This document shows, in pieces, positions 35,020 to 45,154 of a stretch of DNA of 64,000 nt (positions are counted from its first letter, which is position 1; every line of letters starts with the position of its first letter). Location of the stretch: positions 50,594-114,593 of the forward strand of contig JAAEAF010003800.1 in the NCBI GenBank assembly GCA_011037195.1, read 5' to 3'. Source of the stretch: Triatoma infestans. Taxonomy: Eukaryota; Arthropoda; Insecta; Hemiptera; Reduviidae. The position numbers and the translations under genes are program-made. The notes under the pieces are model-generated. The model had not been told where the DNA came from. It saw only the letters and a list, made by a program, of their open reading frames with translations, and did no database searches.

Positions 35020-36770
35020 GAACAGTATTTATTTATGGGCTCGATTGGGCTTGGATTGGGGGTTGGTCTGTCTGGTGATTTCAATAACTGTATATCCTAA
35101 AAATCTACATTTATAAAAGCGACTACATTTATAAGAGATATTTAGGTCAAACGGAATTTTTAGTAAAAATGCCAAAATTGTGGAAAATTTGTCAACTAGA
35201 ATTATAATATGTGCAATAAGCACAATGTCTTGTGAATGATTCACCCAGATTTTTGACATGCGGATTGGATCAGACATGAATCACATGCTCTTCGAAATGA
35301 AAATCTATTGGACAGTGGAAATCTCAAATTTATCCGCTGCCATTCAACTCCGAAGTAGTTTTAATAATTGAGGTGTACACTTTCACTACATTTAGGGGCA
35401 TTAATTGTTTGCAAAAGTTTAAGCGGACAATCAACTATTCATTGATAATTCTATAAATGTTAGTGACAATAATAAGAATCGATTCTTCCTAGTGTTCGCT
35501 CTAAAATATAATAAGAGCTAAAATAATTGGATTTAGTCGTGTGACCGCTCTCCTTATTAGTCCCAACCATCCTACTTTGTTCCCGTTTGAACAGATCTTT
35601 TGTTTTCCTTTCAGTGTTGCCACGCTCTCTATTGTCATGGCACTACAACTTCTCTCTAAAACTTTTCCACCAACTTCTCTGTCAAAACTTCTCTTCTGAT
35701 GGTTGGTGCCGTTGTATCCACTTTCAACTCCATCCTCCTATCACCCACTATTATGGCCAATTTGCTAAAATTATTTGCAACTTTTTTCTGGCTAGTATGT
35801 ATTGTGATAGTGAGAGGATCGTAGCAAAGTTCTAGAGAGAAAGAAAGAGAGTCAGGTTACTGTTGTATGAAGTCTAGGGTTACTAACTTTATATTTGACA
35901 GAACTCAATACAGAAGAGGAGCCAAGAAGGCTGCTATCTCCCAAGAGAATGATGCTGTCTCAGAATTGGCTACTGTCCAACAAGTTCATCCTCCCCACCC
36001 TGATTAAACTATTTTATCTATTAACCGAGCGGAGTACGTGATCTGAATTTCTCAATTCTTTTTTCTTTTCTTTTAAAATACTTTTTTTGCTAGCTCTCTG
36101 TTGGGCAGTCTGGAAAATTTGTTCTGGCATATCCTTCACTTCATTCAAAGAGTGGAGGAGTGTAGATGGAGTGTTGGCTTACTTTTCTGGGAATAGTTTG
36201 GTAATGACGTTTGTTTGTTGTCAAATGACACGTATGGCTGATCGTGTCATGACATTACTATCACAAATCTTGGCGAACCTCCTTGGAAGTGTGTATTTAT
36301 TTGACTTGTAAATTTCTACCACATTACTTTTTTACTGTGTTGGGACACCTTAGTTATTTCCTGGCATTCTTCTCCAGCCTCTTATTCATAACGTTCTCAA
36401 GATTCTGCCACAATCTAAGCGTGTTAAGTCCTTTCAACCTGTTCCATCAGAACCCTTTAAGGAAGTTTAACTTCCCGCATTATCAGGATACGACACAGCG
36501 ATCTAAGCTGGCTCCAATTCACCAAAGATCCAGGACACTAAATCTTTGCATAGATCCTCCACTTTTTACTTTGTCTAAAGTGCGCCTCAAAAAGCAGGAT
36601 ATAGTTGCTCCATCTATATAATAATGAGGAACATTAAATGCTTTGCTAGTTTTCCAAGTTTGAAGGAAACGTGCTGTCATGTAATGGCCTTAAAACCAAT
36701 AAGTGTAATCCCTACCATCTTATTTGTATGTAATACAAAACCAACTAAATGTTCAGTACGATTCGAAGTT
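35020..36770. other. No gene recognised
   Basis: The longest frame (112 aa, plus, 36283-36621) and those at 35587 and 36087 show no family motif. I could not support an exon here, although splice-like tracts occur by chance. Confidence 0.5.
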
Positions 36771-36774
36771 TGAA

Positions 36775-36848
36775 GAAAGGTTAATGAGGTTTTTAACACT
36801 TGCTGAAAGAGGAAGGTTAATGAGGTTTCTAACACTTGCTGAAGAGAA
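36775..36848. repeat. Two-copy tandem duplication (about 37 bp unit)
   Basis: ggttaatgaggttt(t/c)taacacttgctgaa occurs twice in a row. Confidence 0.85.
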
Positions 36849-36891
36849 AGTTTCATGTTAAATTTTTAAAACTTGGTAAATTATAATCTTA

Positions 36892-36908
36892 TATAATAAT
36901 AAAATGTT
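36892..36908. repeat. Target-site duplication of the Penelope-like element, left
   Basis: tataataataaaatgtt, identical to 42671-42687. The two copies bound the composite element. The true duplication could be a little shorter because the sequence is low-complexity. Confidence 0.8.
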
Positions 36909-37376
36909 AATAAAGATTCTCGACCGATCTTAATAACAACTAAAGGAGATCTCGAGGAGCGGTCAATAAAATGTACACTTTTTTTTAAATCTTTTCCAAC
37001 GTTTCGACAAATTTATTGTCTTCTTCAGGGATCTGTACAGCAGTCAAACAAAAAGGAATAATAATAATAATAGTAATCATCATAATCTTAATATACATAA
37101 TAATAATAAAGAAATAGTTTGGGACAATTATTAAATACCAGAAGACAAATACAAAACAAAACAAAAAAAATTAAACTATTTACAAAATTAAAAAAAATGT
37201 TAATGGGTGTTAGATATAATTTCCATAAAACAAACTAAACACAAAATACGTACTAAACAGAGAGAGTTGCTAACTATATGAGCTACATCATCAGAAATGA
37301 AAGTATGTGGTAGATGAAGAGGTTATTAAAAGGTAGTATTATGGAGTGGGGGATGGAAAGGAAAAACCAAGTCTTA
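36909..37376 (-). repeat. PLE long terminal repeat, 3' copy (direct)
   Basis: Starts taataaagattctcgaccga and ends near aaaccaagt. It matches 39845-40010 plus 42132-42428. Its intact aataatagtaatcatc (about 37064) is the uninterrupted version of the site into which the hAT element inserted in the other copy. Confidence 0.92.
36999..37030 (-). ncRNA. Hammerhead-ribozyme-like core in PLE terminal repeat (copy 1)
   Basis: The minus strand reads CTGAAGA, one A, a GACAA/TTGTC stem with a five-base loop, then GAAACG. This has the order of the hammerhead core (CUGANGA, stem II, GAAA), and hammerhead motifs are known from PLE terminal repeats. The extra A before stem II and an unverified stem I and cleavage site keep this tentative. 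Confidence 0.5.
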
Positions 37377-37492
37377 TGAAGGATGGGAACTTCCAGGACA
37401 GGGGTTTAGGATACTGTTGTAGATGATAGATAAGTGGTTTGTGTCCGTCCTATAATTGATTGAAGTTATGTGTTTTTTAATGTTTATCATTT

Positions 37493-37803
37493 CTAAAATG
37501 TTTCTTTTTTTCCTGTTAGTGTTCGTCGCAAGAACTGTAGGGTTGTCATAGTCAAAGTTGTGGTTAAGTTCAATATGATGTCTTGTGAGGGCGGTAATCG
37601 TGTCGGTGTATTTTTTAACTTTTGCAATCGTATTCGTGTTGGTATAGTCTTTTTTTTAAATACTGTGAAGTCTGTCCAATGTATGTGGCTGGGCATTGTT
37701 TACAGTCAATTTTGTAAATTAAATCAGAACGTTGAGTAATAGGAGTCGAATCTTTAAGTCTAGTAAACATCTTTTGACAAGTATTGGAACTTCTATGTGC
37801 CAC
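37493..37803 (-). pseudogene. PLE GIY-YIG endonuclease domain (frameshifted)
   Basis: The C-terminal endonuclease domain of Penelope-like elements, which nicks target DNA. The frame 37615-37803 reads LIYKIDCKQCPATYIGQTS. It has the paired cysteines (C34, C37) seen before the PLE GIY-YIG core, the YIG tripeptide (41-43), the conserved arginine (R52) and a histidine (H56). The domain then passes into the frame 37493-37696, which overlaps it in a different phase, so an indel lies near 37620-37690. It follows the reverse transcriptase on the same strand in the usual PLE order. Confidence 0.85.
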
Positions 37804-37852
37804 AGAGATGTTGTAAGCCCGAAAGATTTTTGCAAATTTTTCGGATAGATTT

Positions 37853-38167
37853 TTAATGTAAGGAATGGAAGATATAAGTGCAAGGTGATTGTGAGGAATG
37901 TGTAGGAGACTGTAATCTAGTTATGCTGGTGTTATTGGAGGTAAAGTGATTAGTGACTTCTGTAAGGATATTTTTTATAATATGGGTGGGATAGCTATTA
38001 TTTTTAAATATGGTGGTAAGTAATAGCTTGTTTTGGTCATGGAAACTGGGATGACTAAGAGATAATACACGCCTTGTAGAGGAACGGATGAAGTTTATTT
38101 TTTGAAGATAAGGATGGTGAGAATGAAAGTGTAGGAAGCGGTCAGATCGAATGGACTTATGTACCAA
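37853..38167 (-). pseudogene. PLE region between reverse transcriptase and GIY-YIG (thumb/linker)
   Basis: The frame reads HKSIRSDRFLHFHSHHPYLQ near its start, the conserved DRYLHFxSxHP block that follows the palm in PLE reverse transcriptases. It overlaps the end of the frame 38095-38880 in a different phase, showing a frameshift near 38100-38165. It continues toward the GIY-YIG domain with a stop between. Confidence 0.85.
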
Positions 38168-38880
38168 TTAGTTACAAGAGAGCCATCGTTAGAATGGATA
38201 ATGGTCATATCAAGAAAATTTATTTTATTATCATTTTCAATTTCATAAGTTAACTGAAGTCTCGGATGGAAGGAATTGAAGATATTAAGGATTGTGGAAA
38301 TATGAGTGTTAGGAACAGCAGTTAGACAATCGTCAACATATTTGAAGAAAAAGGGGGTATTAAACGGTAATATTGCTAGTTTAATTAATTGAGTCATAAT
38401 GATGTCAGCCAAAATTGGTCCAAGACTGCTACCCATTGCAGAGCCAAAGACTTGTTTGTAAAACTGTTGTTTATATTGAAAATAACCCGAGTTGCAACAG
38501 TGAGTTAATGTGGAAATAAAGGTCTGGAGAGGAATTTTTGAACAATCTTGAATTAGATGGAATTTGCTTTTTATATCAATAGTTTCATGAATAGGAATAT
38601 TAGTAAAAAGAGAGGACACATCAAGTGAAATGAGTAAAAAGTTGTTGGGAATTTTTAGGTTGTCAACTTTAGATTTTAACATAAATGAATCTTTAATATT
38701 GAAGGTGTCATTGGATAGGTGTTGAAGAATATCGGCTAGATATTTAGAGAGATGATAAGTAGGTGAATTTGTAAATGAAATGATAGGACGATGAGGGTTT
38801 CCGTTTTTGTGAGTTTTAACATGGCCATAGATTTTAGGAGATATAGGTGAATTGTTGGAAAGGCGTAGTTTCGTAGGCAT
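38095..38880 (-). pseudogene. PLE reverse transcriptase, palm and fingers (261 aa open frame)
   Basis: The polymerase of a Penelope-like element. Motifs: YGHVKTHK (18-25) and PHRPIIS (29-35), typical PLE finger motifs; LDVSSLFTNIP (86-96), carrying the first catalytic aspartate; GSAMGSSLGP (146-155), the motif B equivalent; YVDD (181-184), the catalytic pair; and FLDMTI (222-227). The active-site residues are intact in this segment. Sequence upstream, 38881-39260, is too broken to read as one frame, and the downstream part continues in another phase. The enzyme is thus split by at least two frame changes. Confidence 0.92.
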
Positions 38881-39260
38881 GTCTATGTATTTTTGGTTAA
38901 AAAGTTCTGTTACCAGTCTGTTGGTTGTGTTTTTTATAGAATTGGTCGGGTCCTTGTTGAGTCTAACTTAGGTAGCCGTGTCAGAAATGAGAGATAGGAT
39001 TTTACGTTCATATTCGTCTTTATACATGGCTACTGTCCGTTTACTTTTATCGGAAGATAGGATCATGATATCGGGATTTTGTGGTTTTAATAAGGGAATT
39101 GATAGGAGATGAAGATAGTTGATTGTGGCCAGATTTATGGATATGGTTGGTGATGATGTTTACAATTTTTGCCCTGACATTGTCTTGTTCATTTGTATCT
39201 AAAGTATTTATACCATATTCTATATCACATACAATATTTGATAAAGGAATATTATTATTC

Positions 39261-39806
39261 TTAAAAGGAACCTAGACTGAGACAATTTATTACTTTCATG
39301 GGAAACTCTTTATCTGTAAGATTCACAAACCAGGAATTGTTGAAATTTACGACGGGCTCATCTTTTTTGTATAAACTGTTCAATTTGTCAATGTGATTAT
39401 TTTTAATGTTTTTGAAAATTTTCTCAAACGCTAATTGTTGGTGCTGTGGAAATTGTGAAACAATGTGCTGTGGTAAAATTTCTTGCGCTTTAGTCATACA
39501 AGAATGTATTTTTTGTCTATGTTTGCAAATGTTGTATATACTAATTTTAATTTCTATATTTTTTAAATTCTTCTTATACCTGACACTAGCGCGCTCCAAT
39601 TCACCTATGAATGGGTGGCAATCTGAGGAAGGAATTTTTGTACCTGTGTCGATATGTTTAGGGAAGACATTATGGCGACGACATGATAACAAAAAGATTC
39701 TTTGGTTGAGAGCTGACGCTAATTTTTTGTTTTCTTTTGCCCATTCTTTTAAGATAGTAGTAGTACTAGCCCCATAGTTTTCCGTAATAGATGAAAAAAA
39801 GACCAT
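39261..39806 (-). pseudogene. PLE N-terminal ORF segment (181 aa)
   Basis: The open frame lies between the terminal repeat and the reverse transcriptase on the same strand, where PLEs encode their N-terminal region. It begins MVFFSSITENYGASTTTILK and is rich in lysine and helical segments. It shows no independent enzymatic motif. Assignment rests on position and strand rather than on recognised residues. It is followed by a degraded stretch before the polymerase frame opens. Confidence 0.7.
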
Positions 39807-39936
39807 TGTACAGAGTTGTAAAATGCTGACCTCAGCTGATTAATGTTAATGAAGATTCTCGACCGATCTAATAACAACTAAAGGAGATCTCGAGGAGCGG
39901 TCAATAAAATGTACACTTTTTTTAAATCTTTTCCAA

Positions 39937-39967
39937 CGTTTCGACAAATTTATTGTCTTCTTCAGGG
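39937..39967 (-). ncRNA. Hammerhead-ribozyme-like core in PLE terminal repeat (copy 2)
   Basis: Identical core to 36999-37030 (CTGAAGA, A, GACAA/TTGTC stem, GAAACG). The same caveats apply. Confidence 0.5.
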
Positions 39968-40002
39968 ATCTGTACAACAATCAAACAAAAAGGAATAATA
40001 AT

Positions 40003-40010
40003 AATAATAG
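40003..40010. repeat. hAT target-site duplication, left
   Basis: aataatag, repeated at 42124-42131. Confidence 0.88.
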
Positions 40011-40569
40011 CAGTGGCGGCTACTGGTATTCGCGATTGCGCGACTGAACCCCCAGCTATTTGAAAAAAGAAATTAAATAAAAAAGTAGTAAAATTTTCTT
40101 ATTTGATTTTATTTTCTTTCATATTTCAATTTCAAAAAAATATTTTCATTTTTGTATTAGTTAGGAACATAAGTCACAGTAAAAATTGTATATATTGGCC
40201 TGATCTATATTAATAAAAAAGATCAGTAGTAAAATCGAGAATCAGACATTAAAGAATAGGAACGTATATCAGTATAGGAGCTCCTTTAATATGTTCGTAC
40301 AATGAATTGTACACTTAGTGAATTGCATGTATATCAGGAGATGTATAAAAAATTAGAAGTTGGGGGTTCACAGTTGGGAGTCGCGCTGGAGAATTTAGTA
40401 TATATATATGTGTATATAAAAAATTTCTTTGTGTTTGTATAGAAAAGTGATATGTTTTTATTAACTTTTTTAAAATAAGAGGGGGTTTGCAAGCGCGATG
40501 AACATTACTTACGATCTACGAACGAACTTACCCGATCTTACCCGGAGTTAAAAAAGTTGTCTTTAGCAA

Positions 40570-41450
40570 ATGTTCTCTGTGTGCGTGTGTGTGTGTATAT
40601 GTATGTAAACACCATAGCTCAAAAACGAAAAACCGTAGAAAGTTGAAACTTGATATTCCGTTTAGGTATCACCATGAGATCTGACCCTACGTTATCTGTC
40701 GAAATTCCTCAACCTGAAGTACCAATTCACTAGTTGATTTTTATACTTTTTTGCAATTTTCTCAAAAATGGCTCCGACGATTTTCTTGAAATTTGGTATA
40801 TGAACTATACATACAAAGATCTACAACTTCTATTTGAAACATTTCTCCGGAAAAATTCATTTAAAGGCAGTTTTGAAGGAGGGGTTGGGTTAGGTTTCAA
40901 TCTAAAGTTCTATTTCGGTTCACTATACAATTCTGTCATCTAAATAATGTTAATAAGAATATAATATGTTGTTGAAATTCCGAGTTTAAAAAAAATCGGA
41001 TAACCGGAAGTGCGTTTACTTTACCACTTTACTAAATGATTTTTCCACTTCTTCGCCATTTTCTCAAAATTGCTCCGATAATTTTCTTGAATCTTCTTAC
41101 ATAAACTAAACATACAAAGATCTATAACTTTTATTTGAAACATTTGTCTGGTAAAATTCATTTAAGGGCACTTTTAGGGGAGGAATGGGGTTATATTATT
41201 CTCTAAAGTGCTCTCATATTTGATTATACAATTCTATCATCCAAACAAAATTAATTAGAAATAAATAGATGGCCAAAATTCTGAGTTTCAAGAAAATAGT
41301 AAACCGGAAGTGCGCTTTTACTGAACATTTTCTTCAGTTTTCGAAGAATTTCATTAAATTTGGTACACAAACTATAAAATTTGTCAATTATAATTTTGAG
41401 AACTGAGTAAGAAAAAGTTGTGTGTTTCACACCAGATTTTGAGTGATGTG
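40570..41450 (+). repeat. Dispersed repeat A, dimeric copy inside the hAT element
   Basis: Starts after a GT tract (40577-40600) with acttgatattccgtttaggt. Two tandem units share attttctcaaaa(a/t)(t)ggctccga cores at 40756 and 41058, a period of about 302 bp. Each is followed by acttctatttgaaacatttc-type and gggcacttt motifs. Units carry gataaccggaagtgcg (about 41000) and gtaaaccggaagtgcgc. The end module gaaaaagttgtgtgtttcac with cagattt lies near 41410-41445. It is closely similar to 60820-61575. Confidence 0.85.
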
Positions 41451-41702
41451 CCTGCCTGTGCCAGTGTGTGGATTTTTAGTCATTATATTTATATTTATAA
41501 AAATTTGATGTTGGTATTGGTACTTAAAACATCACTTGTTGATAAATGACCTAGCAACGAATAGATGCCAACTCATTGACATTTCCTTTGAACCGAAACA
41601 CTTTATTTAGCTAATAAAAATTTCCGTTGAGTTAACCACTTAATTTTCGAACTCAAACGGTACAAGTCTTTTTTCACAGTTCTTCTCTGGGTGCAAAGTG
41701 AC

Positions 41703-41712
41703 AGATTTATTG
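41703..41712. repeat. SINE target-site duplication, left
   Basis: agatttattg, repeated at 41948-41957. Confidence 0.75.
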
Positions 41713-41947
41713 TTTTTTTAAATTTAAGGTGCGCCAATATCTATGGTCATTGGCGCCCGAGTCTTCTCAGTGCACTGCCGGCCTCCGGATGGTGTTCTCT
41801 CGTTACAGACAACACTGCCCATCACCGGACAGTGTGCTGTAAGAGCTCCTAAGAAGAAAAACCTAAGGGCAGCACAGCTGGACTCGAACCCGAGTCCTCC
41901 GCGTGGGAGTCCAATGCATTATCCACTGAGCTAATCCCTTCCCTAAT
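41713..41947 (-). mobile_element. tRNA-derived SINE (tRNA-Arg-like head), complete with duplication
   Basis: The minus strand starts near 41947 with a tRNA-like head: A box TTAGCTCAGTGG, then GCATTGGACT with CCC at the anticodon position, and a perfect B box GGTTCGAGTCC. The body resembles an insect tRNA-Arg (GGATA.TGCATTGGACT...GAGGACTCGGGTTCGAGTCC). Pol III internal promoters of this kind drive SINE transcription. A body of about 150 bp follows (gggcagtgttgtctg) and ends with an inverted pair gcgccaat/attggcgc and a short A-rich tail. A 10-bp direct duplication flanks it. It mobilises in trans through a partner LINE that I cannot name. Confidence 0.88.
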
Positions 41948-42123
41948 AGATTTATTGCTAATTTAACATAATTAATTGTAGGAGAGGGATGCAAGTTTTT
42001 ACCTGGCTCCTGGCTTACTTTATAATTTCTATGTAGCCAAGCTACTAATTATGATAGGTAATGTAAGTATTTAAAAAAAAAAAAAGTGGAACCTCCACAT
42101 ATCCAAGTCACGAGCCGCCACTG

Positions 42124-42131
42124 AATAATAG
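42124..42131. repeat. hAT target-site duplication, right
   Basis: aataatag, matching 40003-40010. Confidence 0.88.
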
Positions 42132-42428
42132 TAATCATCATAATCTTAATATAGATATTAATAATAATAAAGAAATAGTTTGGGACAATTATTAAATACC
42201 AGAAGACAAATACAAACAAAACAAAAAAAATTAAACTACTTACAAAATTAAAAAAAATGTTAATCTGTGTTAGATATAATTTCCATAAAACAAATAACAC
42301 AAAATATGTACTAAACAGAGAGAGTTGCTAACTATATGAGCTACATCATCAGAAATGAAGTATGTGGTAGATGAAGAGGTTATTAAAAGGTAGTATTAGG
42401 GAGTGGGGGATGGAAAGGAAAAACCAAG
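42132..42428 (-). repeat. PLE long terminal repeat, 5' copy, part 2
   Basis: Continues from gtaatcatcataatcttaat and matches 37073-37376. Together with part 1 it gives a repeat of about 463 bp. Confidence 0.92.
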
Positions 42429-42670
42429 TTTAATTTTTTTTGTTTTATTTTGTATTGTCTTCTGGTATTTAATAATTGTCCCAAACTATTTCTTTATTAT
42501 TATTAATATCTATATTAAGATTATGATGATTACTATTATTATTATTATTATTCCTTTTTGTTTGATTGTTGTTCAGATCCCTGAAGAAGACAATAAATTT
42601 GTCGAAACGTTGGAAAAGTTTAAAAAAAAAGTGTACATTTTATTGACCGCTCCTCGAGATCTCCTTTAGT
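42429..42670 (+). repeat. Inverted, truncated PLE terminal repeat
   Basis: Reverse complement of the first 240 bp or so of the terminal repeat (compare 36945-37170), placed head-on against the full 5' copy. It includes a plus-strand copy of the hammerhead-like core. Confidence 0.92.
42581..42609 (+). ncRNA. Hammerhead-ribozyme-like core in inverted PLE repeat (copy 3)
   Basis: ctgaagaa, gacaa/ttgtc stem and gaaacg on the plus strand, identical in core to the other two. Confidence 0.5.
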
Positions 42671-42687
42671 TATAATAATAAAATGTT
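42671..42687. repeat. Target-site duplication of the Penelope-like element, right
   Basis: tataataataaaatgtt, matching 36892-36908. Confidence 0.8.
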
Positions 42688-42699
42688 CTGTTGCAGCAA

Positions 42700-42900
42700 T
42701 ATCTTTCGTACAAAAATATCTAAAATAAGTTTTCCCGCAAAAAAAAGATTCACATAAAACTGATAGGTGTTTATCTCTGTGCAATTAGTATTCCAAATTT
42801 AAAGAAAATCGAAAATATTTTTGTGCTCAATCTTTAGAAAAATCTTATTAAATCAAATCAATTCAAATATTTTTGTGCTCAATCTATGAAAAAAATCTGA
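42700..42900 (-). repeat. Dispersed repeat A, minus-strand fragment
   Basis: The reverse complement contains ttttcgattttctttaaatt then tggaatactaattgcacag. A 30-bp direct duplication (atatttttgtgctcaatct) lies inside. Confidence 0.55.
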
Positions 42901-42904
42901 TAAA

Positions 42905-43920
42905 AAGATAAAAGTTTAATTTTATAAAAGTAATATTATAATTATTCGTATATATTTGAGATCCCCGAGTGCGAGTAAAAAAGTATTAGTATATTATTAT
43001 TATTATACTTTTATGAATATTATTACTGAACCTGTTAATGTTGAAATCAGAAACGTATTCCCAAAACAAAATCATATTTCAGCAATTGGCAGAAAATCTG
43101 ATAAAACTTAAAAATGAGAACGGTTAAAAGAAGTTGTAAGTCCCGTCATAACTGTATACATTGTTATGTCTCTTTTTTATAGCTTTGCTAGTGCTCTCTG
43201 GCATGAGTGCAATTTATGTTGTTAATAATTAATCAGTTTTATATGATCACTCAAACATTTCTAGTGCAAAAAGCTTAATTTCGTTACACTAATAATTAGT
43301 AATACCTACATGGTTAAAGCTATCTTCTGCCTGAACATCACCGTGTGCACAATGAACTGTGCATGTTTTGCTTGGCTAGTACTGTTAGTATGTGCACTAA
43401 TACTAGAAACAGTTAAGCAAACAAGCAATCTGTAGAGCACTGTGTCTGTTTGCTAGTGGTCACACGTATGTTTTGTCTACAATTTGCTAGAGTACATTAT
43501 TAGCTATGCCTATCATTGGGTCACTTGCTCTCCCTCATACCTCTAACTATATTATTGTCTCTAGTAGTGCGTGCATACATACACACACATTATATATATA
43601 TATAAGGTTTTAGTAGAACCATCTATCTTCAGAGATTTATCTCCTGACATCAGATTAGTTCTCTCTTTGAGTTGCCATGGCGATTGTAAAGCAGCAATGT
43701 TCTGATTGCTAATAATAGTCTTCTATAATATCACCTAATTCATTGTTACTTTACTTTATCAATCAAATTATATTTTCAAAACGACAACCGGATTATATTA
43801 ACAGTCTAGAAGCTACTTTTTGTTTACAAAGAGTTGTAAGTGTTGGCCATGTAAAGAGGTAAATTTAGACAAAATCTTTGAGAACTTGCTGGTGAAGAAA
43901 TGCTTTTAACACTTAGCAGA
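42905..43920. other. No gene recognised
   Basis: AT-rich with small (TTA)n and (TA)n runs (42990, 43590). Confidence 0.5.
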
Positions 43921-43924
43921 ATGA

Positions 43925-44070
43925 ATTGTACCGGGTAGTTCAGGTCCCATGCCGGCAAACATTGGAGATTTTCTTGCATGATAGCCTCTGCTCCATTTTG
44001 TGACCATAAAATGTGGTACTACCACTTCCTTGCGTTCGCCGCCTTCACACAAGATAGCTTGATAAAACGG
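43925..44070 (+). repeat. Dispersed repeat B, diverged copy
   Basis: Shares gcatgatagcct, ctccattttgtg and tgcgttcgccg in the same order as the copy at 55222. Confidence 0.5.
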
Positions 44071-44074
44071 TGTG

Positions 44075-44600
44075 AGATGCACCTACCAAATTTTTCATTG
44101 TAGAGTATATATGCCTTTATGTAATTTTATCATCGAGATATTCTGGTTATGGTCTGGTACAGGAAACATCTTTGATGATCACAGCCTGAAGCTCAGACCA
44201 AGGTTCAGGATAATGTCTGATATACTAACTCTGACTGTGAAGAAAAATCCATAACCGGACAGAAGTAATGAAAAGAAGCATGAGCTATGACGAATAAGAT
44301 ATTTTTATTTTGTACGGTCTGTTTCAACAGCTGTGTCATAATTGAGTTGAGAGTGTCCTAAAATTGCGGTACAACGAGGACTTCGTAGGTTTGGAAGGGC
44401 ATACTTTGCCATACTGTTGATCTAATTACAAACCACATTTAACTGAAAGTGAACTTTAAAAACATTCCCCAATAACAAGTTGAACAGCTGTTTTAGCTTT
44501 GTATAAAATTTATAAAAAGGTTAAGAGGAATTTAAATTTATTGTTTGAATTATCAGTAACTAGCGTTTATCTTATTATGTTCGTAAAAAAATTCACAACA
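44075..44600. other. No gene recognised
   Basis: Short open frames only. Confidence 0.5.
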
Positions 44601-44603
44601 ATA

Positions 44604-44696
44604 CTCTCTCCTCACACACAGACACACACATACTCTCTCTCGCTCTCTCACTCGTTCTCTCTCTCTCTCACATACACGCTCTCTCATTCTCTTCCA
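44604..44696. repeat. CA/CT compound microsatellite
   Basis: Imperfect (CA)n and (TC)n runs. Frames on both strands across it are artefacts. Confidence 0.92.
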
Positions 44697-45004
44697 TTTA
44701 ATAATTGTTATGTTTTCATTTTCATTTAAATGTAGAACGCTAATTGAAAAACAATTAAACTGAACTCTCCGCACAAGTTTCTGATCAATGGATGATATTT
44801 ACTTTAACAGTTCCTAACTTGGTTCGTTATATTGTTTTGTTCTCTATTCACTTGAGTGTGTTACAAAATTGATCAATAAATTTTTAATTAAATTGTAAAC
44901 TGGAAATCTTTATCGATTTTGGAAATCAATTTTGGTTTACAATCCTCTTTTCTTAGAATCTGATTATATTTATCTGATCTAATTTTTTGCACCTACCAAT
45001 AAAA

Positions 45005-45150
45005 CCAGCTATAGTAATATGTTTATACGGCGGTTGGTCACAGGAGTTTTAAGAAAAAATAATTCTTTGTTGCTCGACGTTTGGAGTACTACTGGTGCCC
45101 TTCTTCGAGAGCTCTTTAGTGTAGGAGAGAAGTGTACGTTGAAATTGAAC
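45005..45150 (-). mobile_element. Penelope-like terminal-repeat relic
   Basis: The minus strand at 45078-45109 reads ctcgaagaagggcaccagta followed by gtactccaaacg, the same layout as the PLE repeat motif (CTGAAGAAG...GAAACG) but mutated. No coding remnants adjoin it. Confidence 0.5.
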
Positions 45151-45154
45151 CAGC

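Larger units (their letters stand above)
39845..40010 (-). repeat. PLE long terminal repeat, 5' copy, part 1 (interrupted)
   Basis: Near-identical to 36911-37072. It stops exactly at the hAT insertion point; the rest resumes after 42131. Confidence 0.92.
40011..42123. mobile_element. Non-autonomous hAT-type DNA transposon (2113 bp) carrying nested repeats
   Basis: The ends are cagtggcggct and, inverted, agccgccactg: an 11-bp terminal inverted repeat matching the common hAT CAGTGGCGG end. An 8-bp duplication (aataatag), the size made by hAT transposases, flanks it. The other PLE terminal repeat preserves the empty site, so the boundaries are firm. No transposase ORF was found. The interior holds an inverted pair near the left end (gcgcgactgaacccccagct at about 40035 and its relative at 40368-40395), a two-unit repeat A copy and a tRNA-derived SINE. 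Confidence 0.92.
36909..42670 (-). mobile_element. Penelope-like retroelement with nested insertions
   Basis: A PLE in minus orientation. Read 5' to 3' on the minus strand it has: a truncated inverted terminal repeat (42670-42429); a full terminal repeat (42428-39845, split by a hAT insertion); an N-terminal ORF; a reverse transcriptase; a C-terminal GIY-YIG domain; and a second full terminal repeat (37376-36909). The two full repeats are about 463 and 468 bp and appear about 97% identical where compared by eye, so the insertion is fairly recent. The extra inverted partial repeat is a known PLE arrangement. A 17-bp duplication flanks the whole. Coding frames are broken, so this copy is not autonomous as read. 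Confidence 0.92.

Noticed and set aside
36283..36621. 112-aa plus-strand ORF as a host gene
   Set aside because: No family motif, no supporting exon structure, and a length expected by chance in this much sequence.
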